Positions 1 through 8,901 are shown, numbered from the stretch's first letter. The stretch: DNA of 64,000 nt from Varibaculum vaginae (GCF_900604285.1 NZ_UWNY01000001.1:744001-808000), one strand, 5' to 3'. Notes: a model not told the origin generated them from the letters alone. A program made the numbers and translations.

Positions 1-2
1 GT

Positions 3-338
3 TGGGGAATAATGCTGACAGGTTTGGGGCTAATAATTATGATAATTCCTGGGCCAGCCTCATTGGCAGTGTGCGGGATAATGACGGTTGGGCTTGGGTG
101 TTCCCCTATTTACCCGGCAATGATTCATTCCACCCCGCAGATTTTTGGGAGGGAGCGCTCGCGGGCAATTACTGGAGTACAAATGTCCTGTTTCTTTGTG
201 GGAGTCCTTATCATGCCGCCGTTGTTTGGTGTAGTGGCTGATCATTTATCAGTGGGGTTGCTGCCAGTATATTTGAGTATAGCTTTGGGGTTAATGGCGT
301 TTTTGCAGTATCGTCTGGGGCGAATTGCCAGTGTTTAA
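3..338 (+). CDS. MFS transporter, C-terminal fragment (5' end outside window)
   Basis: The open frame enters from the window edge and ends at TAA 336-338, so only about 111 C-terminal residues are seen. They are strongly hydrophobic and form three to four membrane segments ending in a short basic tail, with a Gly/Pro-rich pattern and a GVVADHLS loop typical of the last helices of major facilitator superfamily permeases. The substrate cannot be read from this part. It converges on a sugar kinase gene 85 bp away, which would fit a sugar permease, but that is only context. Confidence 0.7.
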   Translation, partial: WGIMLTGLGLIIMIIPGPASLAVCGIMTVGLGCSPIYPAMIHSTPQIFGRERSRAITGVQMSCFFVGVLIMPPLFGVVADHLSVGLLPVYLSIALGLMAFLQYRLGRIASV

Positions 339-423
339 AACGCTCTAGAAACCATATTCTGCTTCCCGAGGTTAGCACCCCGCAGCCCTGACTGATTGAT
401 GATAGCGCTTTAGAGGGATCGGT

Positions 424-1392
424 TTAGTGGAAGCTAGGATCGCGCTTGTAAACCTTGGCTACCTCTACCTGATTAGGGGCATAGGCTCCTACCTTGCTTA
501 CGGTGATTCCCGAGGTGACAGTTGCCCGGTATAGAGCGCCCTGGATGTCGCTAAGGCGGGCATTCTGTAACCGCTGCTTGGCCTCTGCAGAGCCTAGCAG
601 CCCCGCATCCAGAAGCCCGGAAATCAGTCCTGCCATGAAGGAATCTCCGGCTCCCACAGTATCTTTAACCTGGGTGTTTAGGGGGTCAACCGCCAGCATA
701 TCCCGGTCGTTGGCGCAGAGGGCGTAGGAAGCCCACGGTCCACGGGTTGCGACAACTAGGCCTGGGCCCATAGCTTTCCATTTGTGTAGCACCGACTCTA
801 GGGGAGTGTCCTTGCCATAAAGCCAAGCGATATCCTCATCGCTGGCTTTGACCACATCGGCTAGGCTGATGAGTTTCTCAATTTTCGGACGCACCTGTTC
901 GGGGGTGCCCATCAAGGAGGGACGCACATTGGGGTCATAACTGATAGTTCCCTGAATTGCCATGGCCTCCACCGCTTCAAGTACAGCAGACGCACCAGGT
1001 GTCAAAGTGGCAGCGAAACTACCGGTATGTAGGTGGCTGATGCTATCGATCTCCGGTAGGGGTGGGACTTGCCATTCCAAATCGAAAGTGTACGTTGCTT
1101 GTCCATGATTATCGATCTGGGCGTTAGCAATTGGGGTTTTCTGAGCGTTATTACTACCAGATATTACGTGAACTCCTGCGGAAACTAACTTTTCTTCTAG
1201 GGTCTTACCACGCTCGTCTTTGCCCCACCAGGAAGCCAGGGAGGTGGGGTGGCCTAAACTAGCTACTCCGCAAGCCACGTTAAAAACGCTGCCCCCAACT
1301 TTTTCTTCGATGTTTCCTGCCCGTTTAATAACGTCAATCAGGGCTTCTCCTAGGCAAAGTACGGGACGCTCAGTTGATTTCATATCGGTCAT
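424..1392 (-). CDS. PfkB-family carbohydrate kinase (fructokinase-like)
   Basis: A 322-residue ribokinase/PfkB-family sugar kinase, expected to phosphorylate a free sugar, probably fructose, with ATP in the cytosol. The N-terminus has the family pattern LCLGEALIDVI followed by a Gly-rich sugar-binding segment (GGSVFNVACGVASLG). The C-terminal ATP/catalytic motif DTVGAGDSFMAGL holds the expected catalytic Asp. Length is normal. The start at 1392 has a GGGGAG ribosome-binding site about nine bases upstream; a second ATG three codons in is possible. It stands alone on the minus strand, convergent with the MFS transporter fragment. Fructose is inferred from overall similarity to ScrK-type kinases; other hexoses or nucleosides cannot be excluded. 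Confidence 0.85.
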   Translation of the reverse strand: MTDMKSTERPVLCLGEALIDVIKRAGNIEEKVGGSVFNVACGVASLGHPTSLASWWGKDERGKTLEEKLVSAGVHVISGSNNAQKTPIANAQIDNHGQATYTFDLEWQVPPLPEIDSISHLHTGSFAATLTPGASAVLEAVEAMAIQGTISYDPNVRPSLMGTPEQVRPKIEKLISLADVVKASDEDIAWLYGKDTPLESVLHKWKAMGPGLVVATRGPWASYALCANDRDMLAVDPLNTQVKDTVGAGDSFMAGLISGLLDAGLLGSAEAKQRLQNARLSDIQGALYRATVTSGITVSKVGAYAPNQVEVAKVYKRDPSFH

Positions 1393-1537
1393 GACAATTA
1401 CTCCCCACCTAGTTTCTTTGGCGTCACTTCCAGGAAAATCCCTTTAGATTCCGGCATGACTTTGAGTGCCCACAGCAGCTGGCTACACAAACACAAAAAG
1501 AATGATGGTTGTGAGCAGCTAGCAACTATTCTAAGCA

Positions 1538-1576
1538 CGGTGATCCCGGTAACCTAACAAGTTACCGGGATCACCG
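1538..1576 (-). terminator. Strong hairpin, probable terminator of the lipoprotein gene
   Basis: A perfect 16-bp inverted repeat (arms 1538-1553 and 1561-1576, loop of seven) lies 45 bp past the stop of the minus-strand lipoprotein gene. No long T-run follows on either strand, so termination efficiency is uncertain. Confidence 0.65.
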
Positions 1577-1620
1577 TTAGCAATCATATGGACTAGGTAG
1601 CAGGGGTTTAGCTCGGATGG

Positions 1621-2232
1621 CTACTTTTGCAATTCGTCAGTGGTAACCATGAAGCCTTCTACGGGCAGCTGGCTGCGGACAATCAATAGATTGTTGGTGT
1701 CTGCAGGAAGGGTATATTCCCAAGTTGCCTCCGCCGGTTTATCTGTTCCGCAGGCCACTTTGGTTAGCTGTCCCTTTCGATCGAAACTGCTTTCATCGCT
1801 GTCCGGAGCAATCCACACTTCGATGGTGGTTGGTTTTACCGTCTGACAATAGAAACCAATTTTAAATTTATTCCCAGCTTTCCAATCGCCATTGTGGTTT
1901 AGATATAGGTTGTAACTCTTGATTTTATCTTTGCTAAAGTTCGCGAAAGTCGGGTCAATGTCAAATGTCTGAATTCCTTTTTTCGCGGCAAATTCTTTAC
2001 CTTTTTCCTTCCACTTTTTCGCTAAAGCTTCCGCATCATCCACCTTTACCTCTTGCTGTTTTTCCTCCGGCTTTAGCACATTCTCGGTGGTGGAAATCAG
2101 CCCGATTTTCTGTTCGGGGGCTTTACTTTCCGCGCTGGCTTTCTTTTCCTTTCCGCTTCCGCTACCGTCGCCACAAGCAGACAAGCCAATAGCTAGGGCT
2201 AATGCACCCATTAAGGCAAGTAGTTTTTTCAT
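1621..2232 (-). CDS. Putative lipoprotein of unknown function
   Basis: About 203 residues from the ATG at 2232, chosen because a purine-rich GGAGAGG ribosome-binding site sits just upstream; a longer reading from 2277 would put 15 odd residues before the signal peptide. The N-terminus is a clear lipoprotein signal (MKKLLALMG, hydrophobic core, lipobox LSAC, Cys at about residue 20), followed by a Lys/Glu/Ser-rich linker of about 55 residues and a compact C-terminal domain with two cysteines that could form a disulfide. I do not recognise the domain. It is probably anchored on the outer face of the membrane. It is monocistronic, between a sugar kinase and a metal transporter operon, with no obvious functional link to either. 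Confidence 0.75.
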   Translation of the reverse strand: MKKLLALMGALALAIGLSACGDGSGSGKEKKASAESKAPEQKIGLISTTENVLKPEEKQQEVKVDDAEALAKKWKEKGKEFAAKKGIQTFDIDPTFANFSKDKIKSYNLYLNHNGDWKAGNKFKIGFYCQTVKPTTIEVWIAPDSDESSFDRKGQLTKVACGTDKPAEATWEYTLPADTNNLLIVRSQLPVEGFMVTTDELQK

Positions 2233-2393
2233 GGTGGTCCCCTCTCCGTTGTTAGGCATGGAGCTCCCTCGCCCCACTTACCTCCACGCTAGAAAGGTAT
2301 TTAGCAGATGTAATCACCCAAAAGATTGAAAAGCCTGCACTTTTAAAGTAACAAGCAGGAATTTGCTTATGAATACCCAAAAGGGTGAAAACT

Positions 2394-2422
2394 CCGGGAA
2401 AGCGGAAATCGCTTTCACCGGG
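2394..2422 (-). terminator. Terminator hairpin of the metal ABC operon
   Basis: Arms of eleven to twelve bases with one bulge (CCGG-GAAAGCG against CGCTTTCACCGG) and a five-base loop, about 70 bp past the stop of the last permease gene, followed on the minus strand by a short TTTT. It fits a weak intrinsic terminator. Confidence 0.6.
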
Positions 2423-2488
2423 CTTCCTGGATCGGGTAGGTTCTCTACCTGAAGGGAAGATGTTACTAGGAAGCAGTCGGGAGCAAAG

Positions 2489-3352
2489 TTATGCGCGTTT
2501 CTTGATACGGGCGCGCGCCAGTCCGGTCAGCAACACCACAAGGAACAAGAATCCGTCGGTAAATGCCATCATTGCTGAGGTCGCAAGGTTGAAATACCAA
2601 GCGGTAAAAAATCCGATAATGGCGCTGATTATCGAGATGATCAAAGTAAAAGCAAATACTTTCGGGAGCGAATTAGATAGTAAAATCGCAGTTGCCGCGG
2701 GTGTTACTAATAGGGCGATCACTAAAATGGCGCCTGCGGTGGAAAAGGCCACCACGATAGTTAATGCCACTAGGATCATGAATAAAGTTTCCACCGTGCG
2801 GATGGGGAACCCGATAACTTGGGCTGATTCCCGATCGAAGGTAACTAACTGCATTACCTTATAGGTAAGCAGCAAAAACAGTGCGTTTGCTACAAAAATT
2901 ATCAGCAGCATCCACATTGCTCGCGGACCAAAATCATAATCACCGATTATTAGCCTTTCAGTATCTAAGGCCAGCAGGTTTAGGTCGCCGGTAAGTACTG
3001 TGTCTTCGCAAATATGTACATGTGCAAGCGCAGTCGACAGTAAGATAACTCCGCCCGAAAACAAGAGGGGGAAGATAACTCCTTGACTGGCGTCCTTAGG
3101 TAGTAAACCGGTGGATTGTAAATAGTTGGCTCCCAAAACCACTATCAGCCCAAAACCAGCAGCTAGAACCACCATTATTGGCGAATAAGTAGATCCAGAA
3201 AGTAGCGCCCCGAGTACGATTCCAGGCAGAACCGCGTGGCTCATCGCATCTACCAGCATGGATTGGCGTCGCAGTACCAAGAAGGTACCGGGTAGGGCGC
3301 AAGTTACGGAGGTCGTAATTGCCAGTAATAAGGCCGCAAATACAAAACTCAT
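2489..3352 (-). CDS. Metal ABC transporter permease (ABC-3 family)
   Basis: A 287-residue integral membrane protein with about eight or nine hydrophobic segments, matching the ABC-3 family of Mn2+/Zn2+/Fe2+ permeases (MntB/ZnuB/SitD type). The conserved loop with SMLVDAMSHAVLPGIVLG near residues 30-50 is the coupling region typical of this family. The start overlaps the upstream permease stop by four bases, so translation is coupled. It forms a heterodimeric channel with that permease, powered by the ATPase encoded before it. Metal specificity is not readable from the permease. Confidence 0.9.
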   Translation of the reverse strand: MSFVFAALLLAITTSVTCALPGTFLVLRRQSMLVDAMSHAVLPGIVLGALLSGSTYSPIMVVLAAGFGLIVVLGANYLQSTGLLPKDASQGVIFPLLFSGGVILLSTALAHVHICEDTVLTGDLNLLALDTERLIIGDYDFGPRAMWMLLIIFVANALFLLLTYKVMQLVTFDRESAQVIGFPIRTVETLFMILVALTIVVAFSTAGAILVIALLVTPAATAILLSNSLPKVFAFTLIISIISAIIGFFTAWYFNLATSAMMAFTDGFLFLVVLLTGLARARIKKRA

Positions 3353-4515
3353 TTCAGGTTATCCTCGGGGTCTAGCTGGTATTTGGGGTTGAGTGCTCCC
3401 ACAGGCTGTGGAACTTGGGGAAAGGCGGTGTCTCCCGTTTTCTCGTCCTCTGTCGAGGAATAAAACTGCAACCCAGTGTGCGTATTTTCAGCTATTACCG
3501 CCGGAGCTTTTGGCTGATCTTTCAGGGAAATAGCTTGGGTGGGGGAGTTGGAATCTGCCTGCTTTTGCTGCAAATTTCGGATATGACGGCGACGACGGTA
3601 ACGGTAGGCCAGTAAAGAGCGGTGCGGGGAAAAAACTAGAGAAATAGCTAAAACCAGGGACAAGATAACCACGATTACCGGTCCGGTCGGTACCTTCCCG
3701 ATGGATACTGCCAGGTAAGAGCCAAAACCGCCACTAAGCGCACCGATTGCTCCTGCCAGTAGGAATAAAACCGGTAGGTGATCAGTCCACTGCCGCGCGG
3801 CAGCTGCGGGGATAATCGCAAAAGCAACCATTAATACTACCCCTACAGATTTCACCCCGATCACGATACCTACGGTGGTACACAAGGTTACGATCGCGAT
3901 CAAAAGGTTACCGGAAAAACCGGCTGCCTGGGCGCCTATGGGGTCGAAAGCGAAGAGTGTGATTTCCTTCCAGAAAACCATGACGATCAACAGTGCGGTA
4001 AAACCAAGAATGGCGACAGTGAACACATCGATTTGGCGCATAGTAGCCGCATTCCCGAATAGGTATTGTGCAATCCCCGAACGGCCTGAGAAGTGAGAAA
4101 AGGACAATAGCCTTAAGGCAACCATGCCGCCGCCGTAATAGATGGCTAGAGAAATCGCCATTGCGGCCTCTACTCCTACTTTGGATTTCTCTGCAATCAG
4201 GTTGGTAGTGGCCACAGCCAGCAACCCGGAAACGGTGGCTCCGATAGTCAAAATCAGGATTGATTGCCCATCTGCGCCTAATAATGAGGCAATTACGAAC
4301 GCCCCAACGATTCCGGCAATGGAACTATGGCCGATAACGTCAGAAACCAGAGATTGTTTACGCACATAAAGTAGGGATCCCAGGGTTCCGGCGAAGAAAC
4401 CTACCAGGATTGCTCCGGCGGTCATTACTCGAAAACTGTAGGTTCCCCAAAAGTCGCTTAGAGAGATTAATTCCTGAGGGAGGAGGCTAGAGAAACTGGT
4501 GAGGGCGAGATTCAT
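3349..4515 (-). CDS. Metal ABC transporter permease with long cytoplasmic tail
   Basis: A 388-residue ABC-3 family permease. The first 300 or so residues carry the membrane segments and the coupling loop QSLVSDVIGHSSIAGIVGA. The last 90 residues are hydrophilic: a basic patch (YRYRRRRHIRNL) and then a Pro/Thr/Gln-rich stretch. That tail makes it longer than typical MntC/ZnuB permeases (about 280 residues) and its role is unknown. It overlaps both neighbours by four bases, so the ATPase and two permeases are one translational unit. Confidence 0.9.
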   Translation of the reverse strand: MNLALTSFSSLLPQELISLSDFWGTYSFRVMTAGAILVGFFAGTLGSLLYVRKQSLVSDVIGHSSIAGIVGAFVIASLLGADGQSILILTIGATVSGLLAVATTNLIAEKSKVGVEAAMAISLAIYYGGGMVALRLLSFSHFSGRSGIAQYLFGNAATMRQIDVFTVAILGFTALLIVMVFWKEITLFAFDPIGAQAAGFSGNLLIAIVTLCTTVGIVIGVKSVGVVLMVAFAIIPAAAARQWTDHLPVLFLLAGAIGALSGGFGSYLAVSIGKVPTGPVIVVILSLVLAISLVFSPHRSLLAYRYRRRRHIRNLQQKQADSNSPTQAISLKDQPKAPAVIAENTHTGLQFYSSTEDEKTGDTAFPQVPQPVGALNPKYQLDPEDNLK

Positions 4516-5300
4516 GCCAGTGCTCCATCGATTCCGTAGGCGTGAGAGATGTTTTTAGAGGTGAAGGCCTCATCTAGAGATCCGGAGGCTACCAGGTTTC
4601 CTTCACGAAGCAGTAATACTGAGGAACAAAAATCTCTTACAGTAGCCAAATCATGGTGTACTAGTAACACGGTTTTTCCTGAGTGAGCTAGGGAGCGTAG
4701 TACCTGTAGAATCGTCTTTTCTGACTTCATGTCAACCCCGGCGAAAGGCTCATCCATAACCAATAAATCGGCATTGGCCGCTAGGGCGCGTGCCACGAAG
4801 GTGCGTTGTTTTTGTCCCCCGGAAAGCTCAGATATTTGGCGGTTTGCTAAATCGAAGATATCTAGTTTCTCCATAGCGGCTTGCGCAGCTTGATGTTGTT
4901 TTTTCCCCGGGCGGCGTAGCCAGCCTAAGCGAGTGTAGGTTCCCATCAGAACCACGTCTTTTACCCGTGCTGGAAAATCCCAATCAATTGAGGCCGACTG
5001 GGGCATGTAGGCAATCCGTTTACGTACTCGGCTTAGGTTTTCCCCAAAAAATTCCGTTTCCCCGCTGACCCGGGGGATCAGTTCCAGCATCGCTTTAATC
5101 AAAGTTGATTTTCCAGCTCCATTAGGGCCAAGAATTGCCATGATTTCTCCGTTGGGCACGGTAAAACTTACCCCGGAGAGAGCGAGACGGTCACGATAAG
5201 CGGCGCTGATATTTTCCACCACACACGGGGGCGTAGGAGTGGGTGAATCTGCGTTCTGCTGGCGAGACGCTTCTAGGGAAGAAGTATTTTTGAAATTCAT
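4512..5300 (-). CDS. Metal ABC transporter ATP-binding protein
   Basis: A 262-residue ABC ATPase of the MntA/ZnuC type. Visible motifs are Walker A GPNGAGKSTL, Q-loop MPQSASIDWDFP, signature LSGGQKQR, Walker B LLVMDEPFAGVD and the switch His in LLVHHDLATV. The Q-loop followed by a WDFP motif is characteristic of metal-uptake ATPases. It lies between the binding-protein gene and the permeases, separated from the former by a 114-bp gap with a strong hairpin. It energises import of Mn2+ or Zn2+. Confidence 0.92.
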   Translation of the reverse strand: MNFKNTSSLEASRQQNADSPTPTPPCVVENISAAYRDRLALSGVSFTVPNGEIMAILGPNGAGKSTLIKAMLELIPRVSGETEFFGENLSRVRKRIAYMPQSASIDWDFPARVKDVVLMGTYTRLGWLRRPGKKQHQAAQAAMEKLDIFDLANRQISELSGGQKQRTFVARALAANADLLVMDEPFAGVDMKSEKTILQVLRSLAHSGKTVLLVHHDLATVRDFCSSVLLLREGNLVASGSLDEAFTSKNISHAYGIDGALA

Positions 5301-5346
5301 GGAGTTAATACCTTTAAAGAAAGTAGCTGAATGATGTCGAAAGAAA

Positions 5347-5395
5347 AGGATGGGCGCTAGGAAACTTGGAGACAGCGAATCCTAGCACCCATCCT
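5347..5395 (-). terminator. Intercistronic hairpin between binding protein and ATPase genes
   Basis: Two 16-base arms (5347-5362 and 5380-5395) pair with a single mismatch around a 17-base loop, about 20 bp past the binding-protein stop; the minus strand then reads TTTCTTTC. It looks like a partial terminator or mRNA-stabilising hairpin that would give more binding protein than permease and ATPase. Confidence 0.6.
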
Positions 5396-5414
5396 GGCAC
5401 TCATGTCGCGTTCT

Positions 5415-6353
5415 CTATGAGAGTGCTTTTACAATAGCTTCAACATTGTGCTGGAAAGCCCCTAGATAGGTGTTGGTAGGTGCTTTCTCGCCGAGGGTGT
5501 CTGCGTATAGCTCGGTGTCGGAGAGTTTAACTTCCCAACCTTTAGACTTCACCATTTCTTGTAGGTGCTTAACTACTTCCGGGCTCTTCAGGTTGTCATA
5601 GAAAATGACCGGAACTTTTTTGGTGGCAATAGTGTTTGCCAATTCTTCCAGCTGTACCGCAGAGATTTCCGATTCGGAGGAAACCATATCGGTTGCCATA
5701 ATATCTAGTCCGTAGGTACGTCCCAGGTAGTTGAAGGCGTCGTGGCCGGTTACCAGAGTGCGACGCTCGGCAGGAATTTTCTCAAATGCGGCCTTAGCTT
5801 TTTCATGCATGGCCTGAATCTTGGCGTTATATGCCTTTCCGTTCTTGAGGTATTTGTCGGCGTTGGCTTTATCCAGTTTCGCAATTTTTTCAGCGGTTGC
5901 GGTTACCGCGTACTGCCAACCAATCGGGTCATTCCATACGTGAGGGTCGTGACCTTGAATCTTTCCGTCTTCTTCCCAATCCAGTAACATCTTCTTCGGA
6001 ATGGCCTCCGCTGCCGGCAAGGATTTATCGCCCAGACCATCGAACTGTCCCATCATTTTGTGTTCCATGTCGTGACTGGTCCAAACTACCAGGTCAGCTT
6101 TTTGGATTTTTTCTGTGTCCTTGGTGGTGAGTTCTTGGGTATGGGGGTCACCTCCCGGAGCTACCAGGGTAGTAATCTCCGCTTCGGGGGCAATATTTTT
6201 TACCGCATCGGCAAGATAGCCGGTGGTGGCAACGATTTTTAGTTTTCCATTAGCTCCATCCGCATTGTCGGTGGCACCATTTTTGGCGCATCCTCCCAGG
6301 GAAGCTGCCAGCGCCAGCGCGCAGATACCGGAGACTACGGCTTTCAGTTTCAT
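5415..6353 (-). CDS. Metal-binding lipoprotein of the Mn/Zn ABC transporter
   Basis: A 312-residue cluster A-I substrate-binding protein (ZnuA/MntC/PsaA family), anchored by a lipoprotein signal (lipobox LGGC, Cys about residue 22). Candidate metal ligands are the His in GGDPHTQE, the His in DPHVWND, the acidic cluster SSESEISA and the Asp in FYDNLKSPE, with TGHDAFNYL as the conserved hinge segment. A His/His/Glu/Asp set favours manganese, and the absence of the His-rich loop of many zinc-binding ZnuA proteins agrees, but both remain possible. It is the first gene of the operon and has candidate operators just upstream. Confidence 0.9.
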   Translation of the reverse strand: MKLKAVVSGICALALAASLGGCAKNGATDNADGANGKLKIVATTGYLADAVKNIAPEAEITTLVAPGGDPHTQELTTKDTEKIQKADLVVWTSHDMEHKMMGQFDGLGDKSLPAAEAIPKKMLLDWEEDGKIQGHDPHVWNDPIGWQYAVTATAEKIAKLDKANADKYLKNGKAYNAKIQAMHEKAKAAFEKIPAERRTLVTGHDAFNYLGRTYGLDIMATDMVSSESEISAVQLEELANTIATKKVPVIFYDNLKSPEVVKHLQEMVKSKGWEVKLSDTELYADTLGEKAPTNTYLGAFQHNVEAIVKALS

Positions 6354-6374
6354 TTATCCTCGTCTTTCATATTA

Positions 6375-6389
6375 TTCGGTTACCCGAAA
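6375..6389 (-). promoter_or_regulatory. Inverted repeat upstream of the metal ABC operon, shared with mntH
   Basis: TTCGG-nnnn-CCGAA lies between the likely promoter and the start codon of the binding-protein gene. Read on the minus strand it matches 12 of 15 bases of the repeat upstream of the NRAMP gene (57153-57167). Candidate binding site for a metal-responsive repressor; inferred. Confidence 0.5.
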
Positions 6390-6396
6390 TATTGGT

Positions 6397-6415
6397 TTAG
6401 GTTAGGTGAACCTGA
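6397..6415 (-). promoter_or_regulatory. DtxR-like operator upstream of the metal ABC operon
   Basis: TTAGGTTAGGTGAACCTGA agrees with the classical 19-bp actinobacterial DtxR/IdeR box at 15 of 19 positions. It overlaps a TATTAT-like -10 on the minus strand just before it (about 6415-6421), where binding would block the promoter. The match is by eye against the remembered consensus. Confidence 0.5.
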
Positions 6416-6604
6416 TAATAAAGATAGTTATCAGTTAGAAAAAAGAAAACTGACGTTTGTCCTATAGGGGGAGTTTGCGGTGTTAACCTGCGTGAACGGC
6501 TTTAGCTATGAGGTTTTTCATAAACTAGTGGCTATCGGTGATTCTTGGTAGTCAGATGAAAGATTGGGGAACGTAAACTTAGGGGACCCTGGCTAAATAA
6601 TTAA

Positions 6605-6642
6605 TTTTACCGGACTTTCCCGTGTGAGAAAGCCCGGCAAAA
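6605..6642 (-). terminator. Hairpin after the FtsX-like operon
   Basis: CCGG-A-CTTTC pairs with GAAAG-C-CCGG, flanked by TTTT and AAAA, about 90 bp beyond the stop of the FtsX-like permease gene. It could terminate on either strand. The rest of the 380-bp gap 6354-6733 holds the metal operon promoter and operators and nothing else I can name. Confidence 0.55.
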
Positions 6643-6733
6643 TCTTTGCTGAGAGATTAGCTTTTTATGAAGCCTCTAAGGTAGATCCCTAGATAGGTAT
6701 CTACGCGAATGCTACGAAGCACCTAGCTGACTG

Positions 6734-8191
6734 CTAATCATTTGCGCGTTGCTGCAGCAGCCGCAAACGCCGATGCAGGGGGTGAGTCGCGAAAATTGAG
6801 GCGGCTGTAAATGCTAAACCAGCTAGCAGTAAAAGGCTCATTTGGGTTACGGAATTCTCTGGGGTTTGTCCGGTATGTTCCTTTAGCATTTGTACCATCG
6901 GCATGGCAGCTATTAGCCCCAATAACCCTCCTCCCAGTACGGAGACTGCAAGTGGCCCCAGGGTTTCCAGCCACATTGAACGCAGCTCAAAGCCGCGCGG
7001 GGCACCCATTTTTGCGAGAGCTCGGGACTGCTGGGCGTTTTCAATCACGGTTGCCGCTTGGGTGATCAGCATAGCGCAGGCGCAAAGCGTGAAACTGACC
7101 GCCAGGGTAATCATGGTGCCAGTGTGGAAATCCCAGCGAGTCGAAGAGATAAAATTATTGGAAAGATTATCGGAATCTTCGCTATTAACAAGCACTGGTG
7201 ACATGGCCACGAAACCCGCGATAAAAGCTAAGAATCCCATGCCGCTGACACGTCGCCAGGTAGTTTTGGGGTCAGCCGCTATCCGCCGTGAAGCCAATAC
7301 CATTGCGGGAGTAGGTACCTTTGCTAATAAGCGGGCATTCAGCTGCAATAGATAGGGACCGAGTAAGTTAAATCCCAAAATAACTACCAGGATTATGCCG
7401 GATAACGCCACGAGAATCCAGGTTTTCGATAGCCCCAAGGTTAGTTGACTGACTATGAAAGCGGTGACAAAAATAGCTATCGCAGCTACCAAGCGCCACA
7501 CACGCAGTGCCGGTTGGCTCGCCCTGCGAGTTACTCCCAAAGGGGAAACTCTCACCTGTTGCATTCCCCACCAGGAAGAAATCTGTCCCAGGAAAATCAT
7601 TACTGCCAGTACTGTTAATAGTAGCCACCAGGGTAGTAACATCTCTTTAGCCGCTATGAATTTGGCTTCGATTTTAAGAGAAGTCCAGGTGGGAAGGGTC
7701 GCTAAATAAAGAGTGGTACCGATCAGGGAACCGATAACCGCTTGGAGGAGAGCGTCTAGCATAGTAATCTTGGTTACTTCTAGAGAGGACAGCCCCAACA
7801 GGCGTAAAGCTGCCAAACGCTTTTCGCGTCCTCGTGCCCCCAATACTGCTGCCTTAGTGGCTAGTGAGCATAGAGATGGGATGATCAAGGTGCAGGCCAA
7901 AATGGCTAACAGGAAATAGAACTTTAGAATGATTTCGAAACTTGCATCTACTTTAAGTAGTTGGGCAGCAATTCCCGTAGGATGCATCCAGCGATGGTAA
8001 AACATATAGGTGCCGCCGGCAATCGTTAAAGCTAACCCGGCGCACACCGTGTAGGCCAGGATAGATGCTAAATAAAGCAGAGACTCACCCTGGCGAGAGC
8101 GGAAACGGGCTTTAGTTAGATGCCAGGTTAACCAGTTTAGGTTCTGGGTGCGCGCGGAGACAGCCGGGCTGGCTATGTTAGTGCTCGACAT
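6734..8191 (-). CDS. FtsX-like ABC transporter permease
   Basis: A 485-residue membrane protein with about eight hydrophobic segments in two blocks, residues 35-260 and 310-480, and a modest extracytoplasmic loop. The layout and the segment LGARGREKRLAALRLLGLSSLEVTKI, a coupling region typical of FtsX/MacB-family permeases, place it in that family. Its start overlaps the stop of the ATPase gene by one base. Such pairs export lipids or peptides or relay bacitracin-type antibiotic signals; no sensor kinase or regulator is next to this pair, so the substrate is open. Confidence 0.82.
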   Translation of the reverse strand: MSSTNIASPAVSARTQNLNWLTWHLTKARFRSRQGESLLYLASILAYTVCAGLALTIAGGTYMFYHRWMHPTGIAAQLLKVDASFEIILKFYFLLAILACTLIIPSLCSLATKAAVLGARGREKRLAALRLLGLSSLEVTKITMLDALLQAVIGSLIGTTLYLATLPTWTSLKIEAKFIAAKEMLLPWWLLLTVLAVMIFLGQISSWWGMQQVRVSPLGVTRRASQPALRVWRLVAAIAIFVTAFIVSQLTLGLSKTWILVALSGIILVVILGFNLLGPYLLQLNARLLAKVPTPAMVLASRRIAADPKTTWRRVSGMGFLAFIAGFVAMSPVLVNSEDSDNLSNNFISSTRWDFHTGTMITLAVSFTLCACAMLITQAATVIENAQQSRALAKMGAPRGFELRSMWLETLGPLAVSVLGGGLLGLIAAMPMVQMLKEHTGQTPENSVTQMSLLLLAGLAFTAASIFATHPLHRRLRLLQQRAND

Positions 8192-8901
8192 TATGCCCTC
8201 CTTGAATGCGGCGCTAAAGCACGATCAGAATGGATTTGGCCATCCCGAATCTCAATCAGGCGTGAACACCATTGCGCTACGTTGATATCGTGGGTTACCA
8301 GCACTAATGCTGCTCCGCAGTGTTGTACTTCCCGGGTTAAAGTTTCCATCATTTCGTATCCGGTAGCTTGATCGAGGGCACCAGAAGGTTCATCCGCAAA
8401 AACCACTTTCGGGTTGCCAATCAGAGCGCGGGCAATGGCTACCCGTTGCGCCTGACCTCCAGACATATCGCCGGGGCGGCGCTTTTTAAGCTCTGAAAGT
8501 CCCAACTGGGCGAGTAGGTGATCTGCGCGTTTTAAAGCTTTAGGCAAGAGGGTGCCGGTCAGAATAAGGGGGAGCGCCACGTTTTCACGGGCAGGCAGCT
8601 CGGGAATGAGTTGCCCATCTTGGAACACAAACCCGAATTGGCTAAGCCGCAACCGGGAGCGCTTCACGTCTTTTTGTGCCGCGATATCCTCGCCCCGGAA
8701 TAAGACCTTTCCAGATTCCGGAACCAGAACGCCGGATAAACAATGCAGCAGGGTGGATTTTCCTGACCCCGATGGCCCCATGATTGCCACCGACTCGCCC
8801 TCGTGAATTTGGAGAGAAACCCCGGAGAGGGCGTGGACGTTTCCAAAACTTTTCATGATGTTATCGGTGCTGAGCACCTCTTTTTCTTCGTATTGGTTCA
8901 T
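8191..8901 (-). CDS. ABC transporter ATP-binding protein (LolD/MacB type)
   Basis: A 236-residue ATPase with Walker A GPSGSGKSTLL, Q-loop VFQDGQLIPEL, signature MSGGQAQRVAIARAL, Walker B VVFADEPSGALD and switch His in LVTHDINVA. The ADEPSGALD version of Walker B is usual for ATPases that partner FtsX-like permeases. It is the first gene of a two-gene operon and diverges from the ABC-F gene across a 339-bp control region. Confidence 0.9.
   Translation of the reverse strand: MNQYEEKEVLSTDNIMKSFGNVHALSGVSLQIHEGESVAIMGPSGSGKSTLLHCLSGVLVPESGKVLFRGEDIAAQKDVKRSRLRLSQFGFVFQDGQLIPELPARENVALPLILTGTLLPKALKRADHLLAQLGLSELKKRRPGDMSGGQAQRVAIARALIGNPKVVFADEPSGALDQATGYEMMETLTREVQHCGAALVLVTHDINVAQWCSRLIEIRDGQIHSDRALAPHSRRA

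Noticed and set aside
2385-2864. A 159-codon plus-strand frame after the metal operon
   Set aside because: It runs antisense to the permease gene and begins in its terminator; no coding signature.
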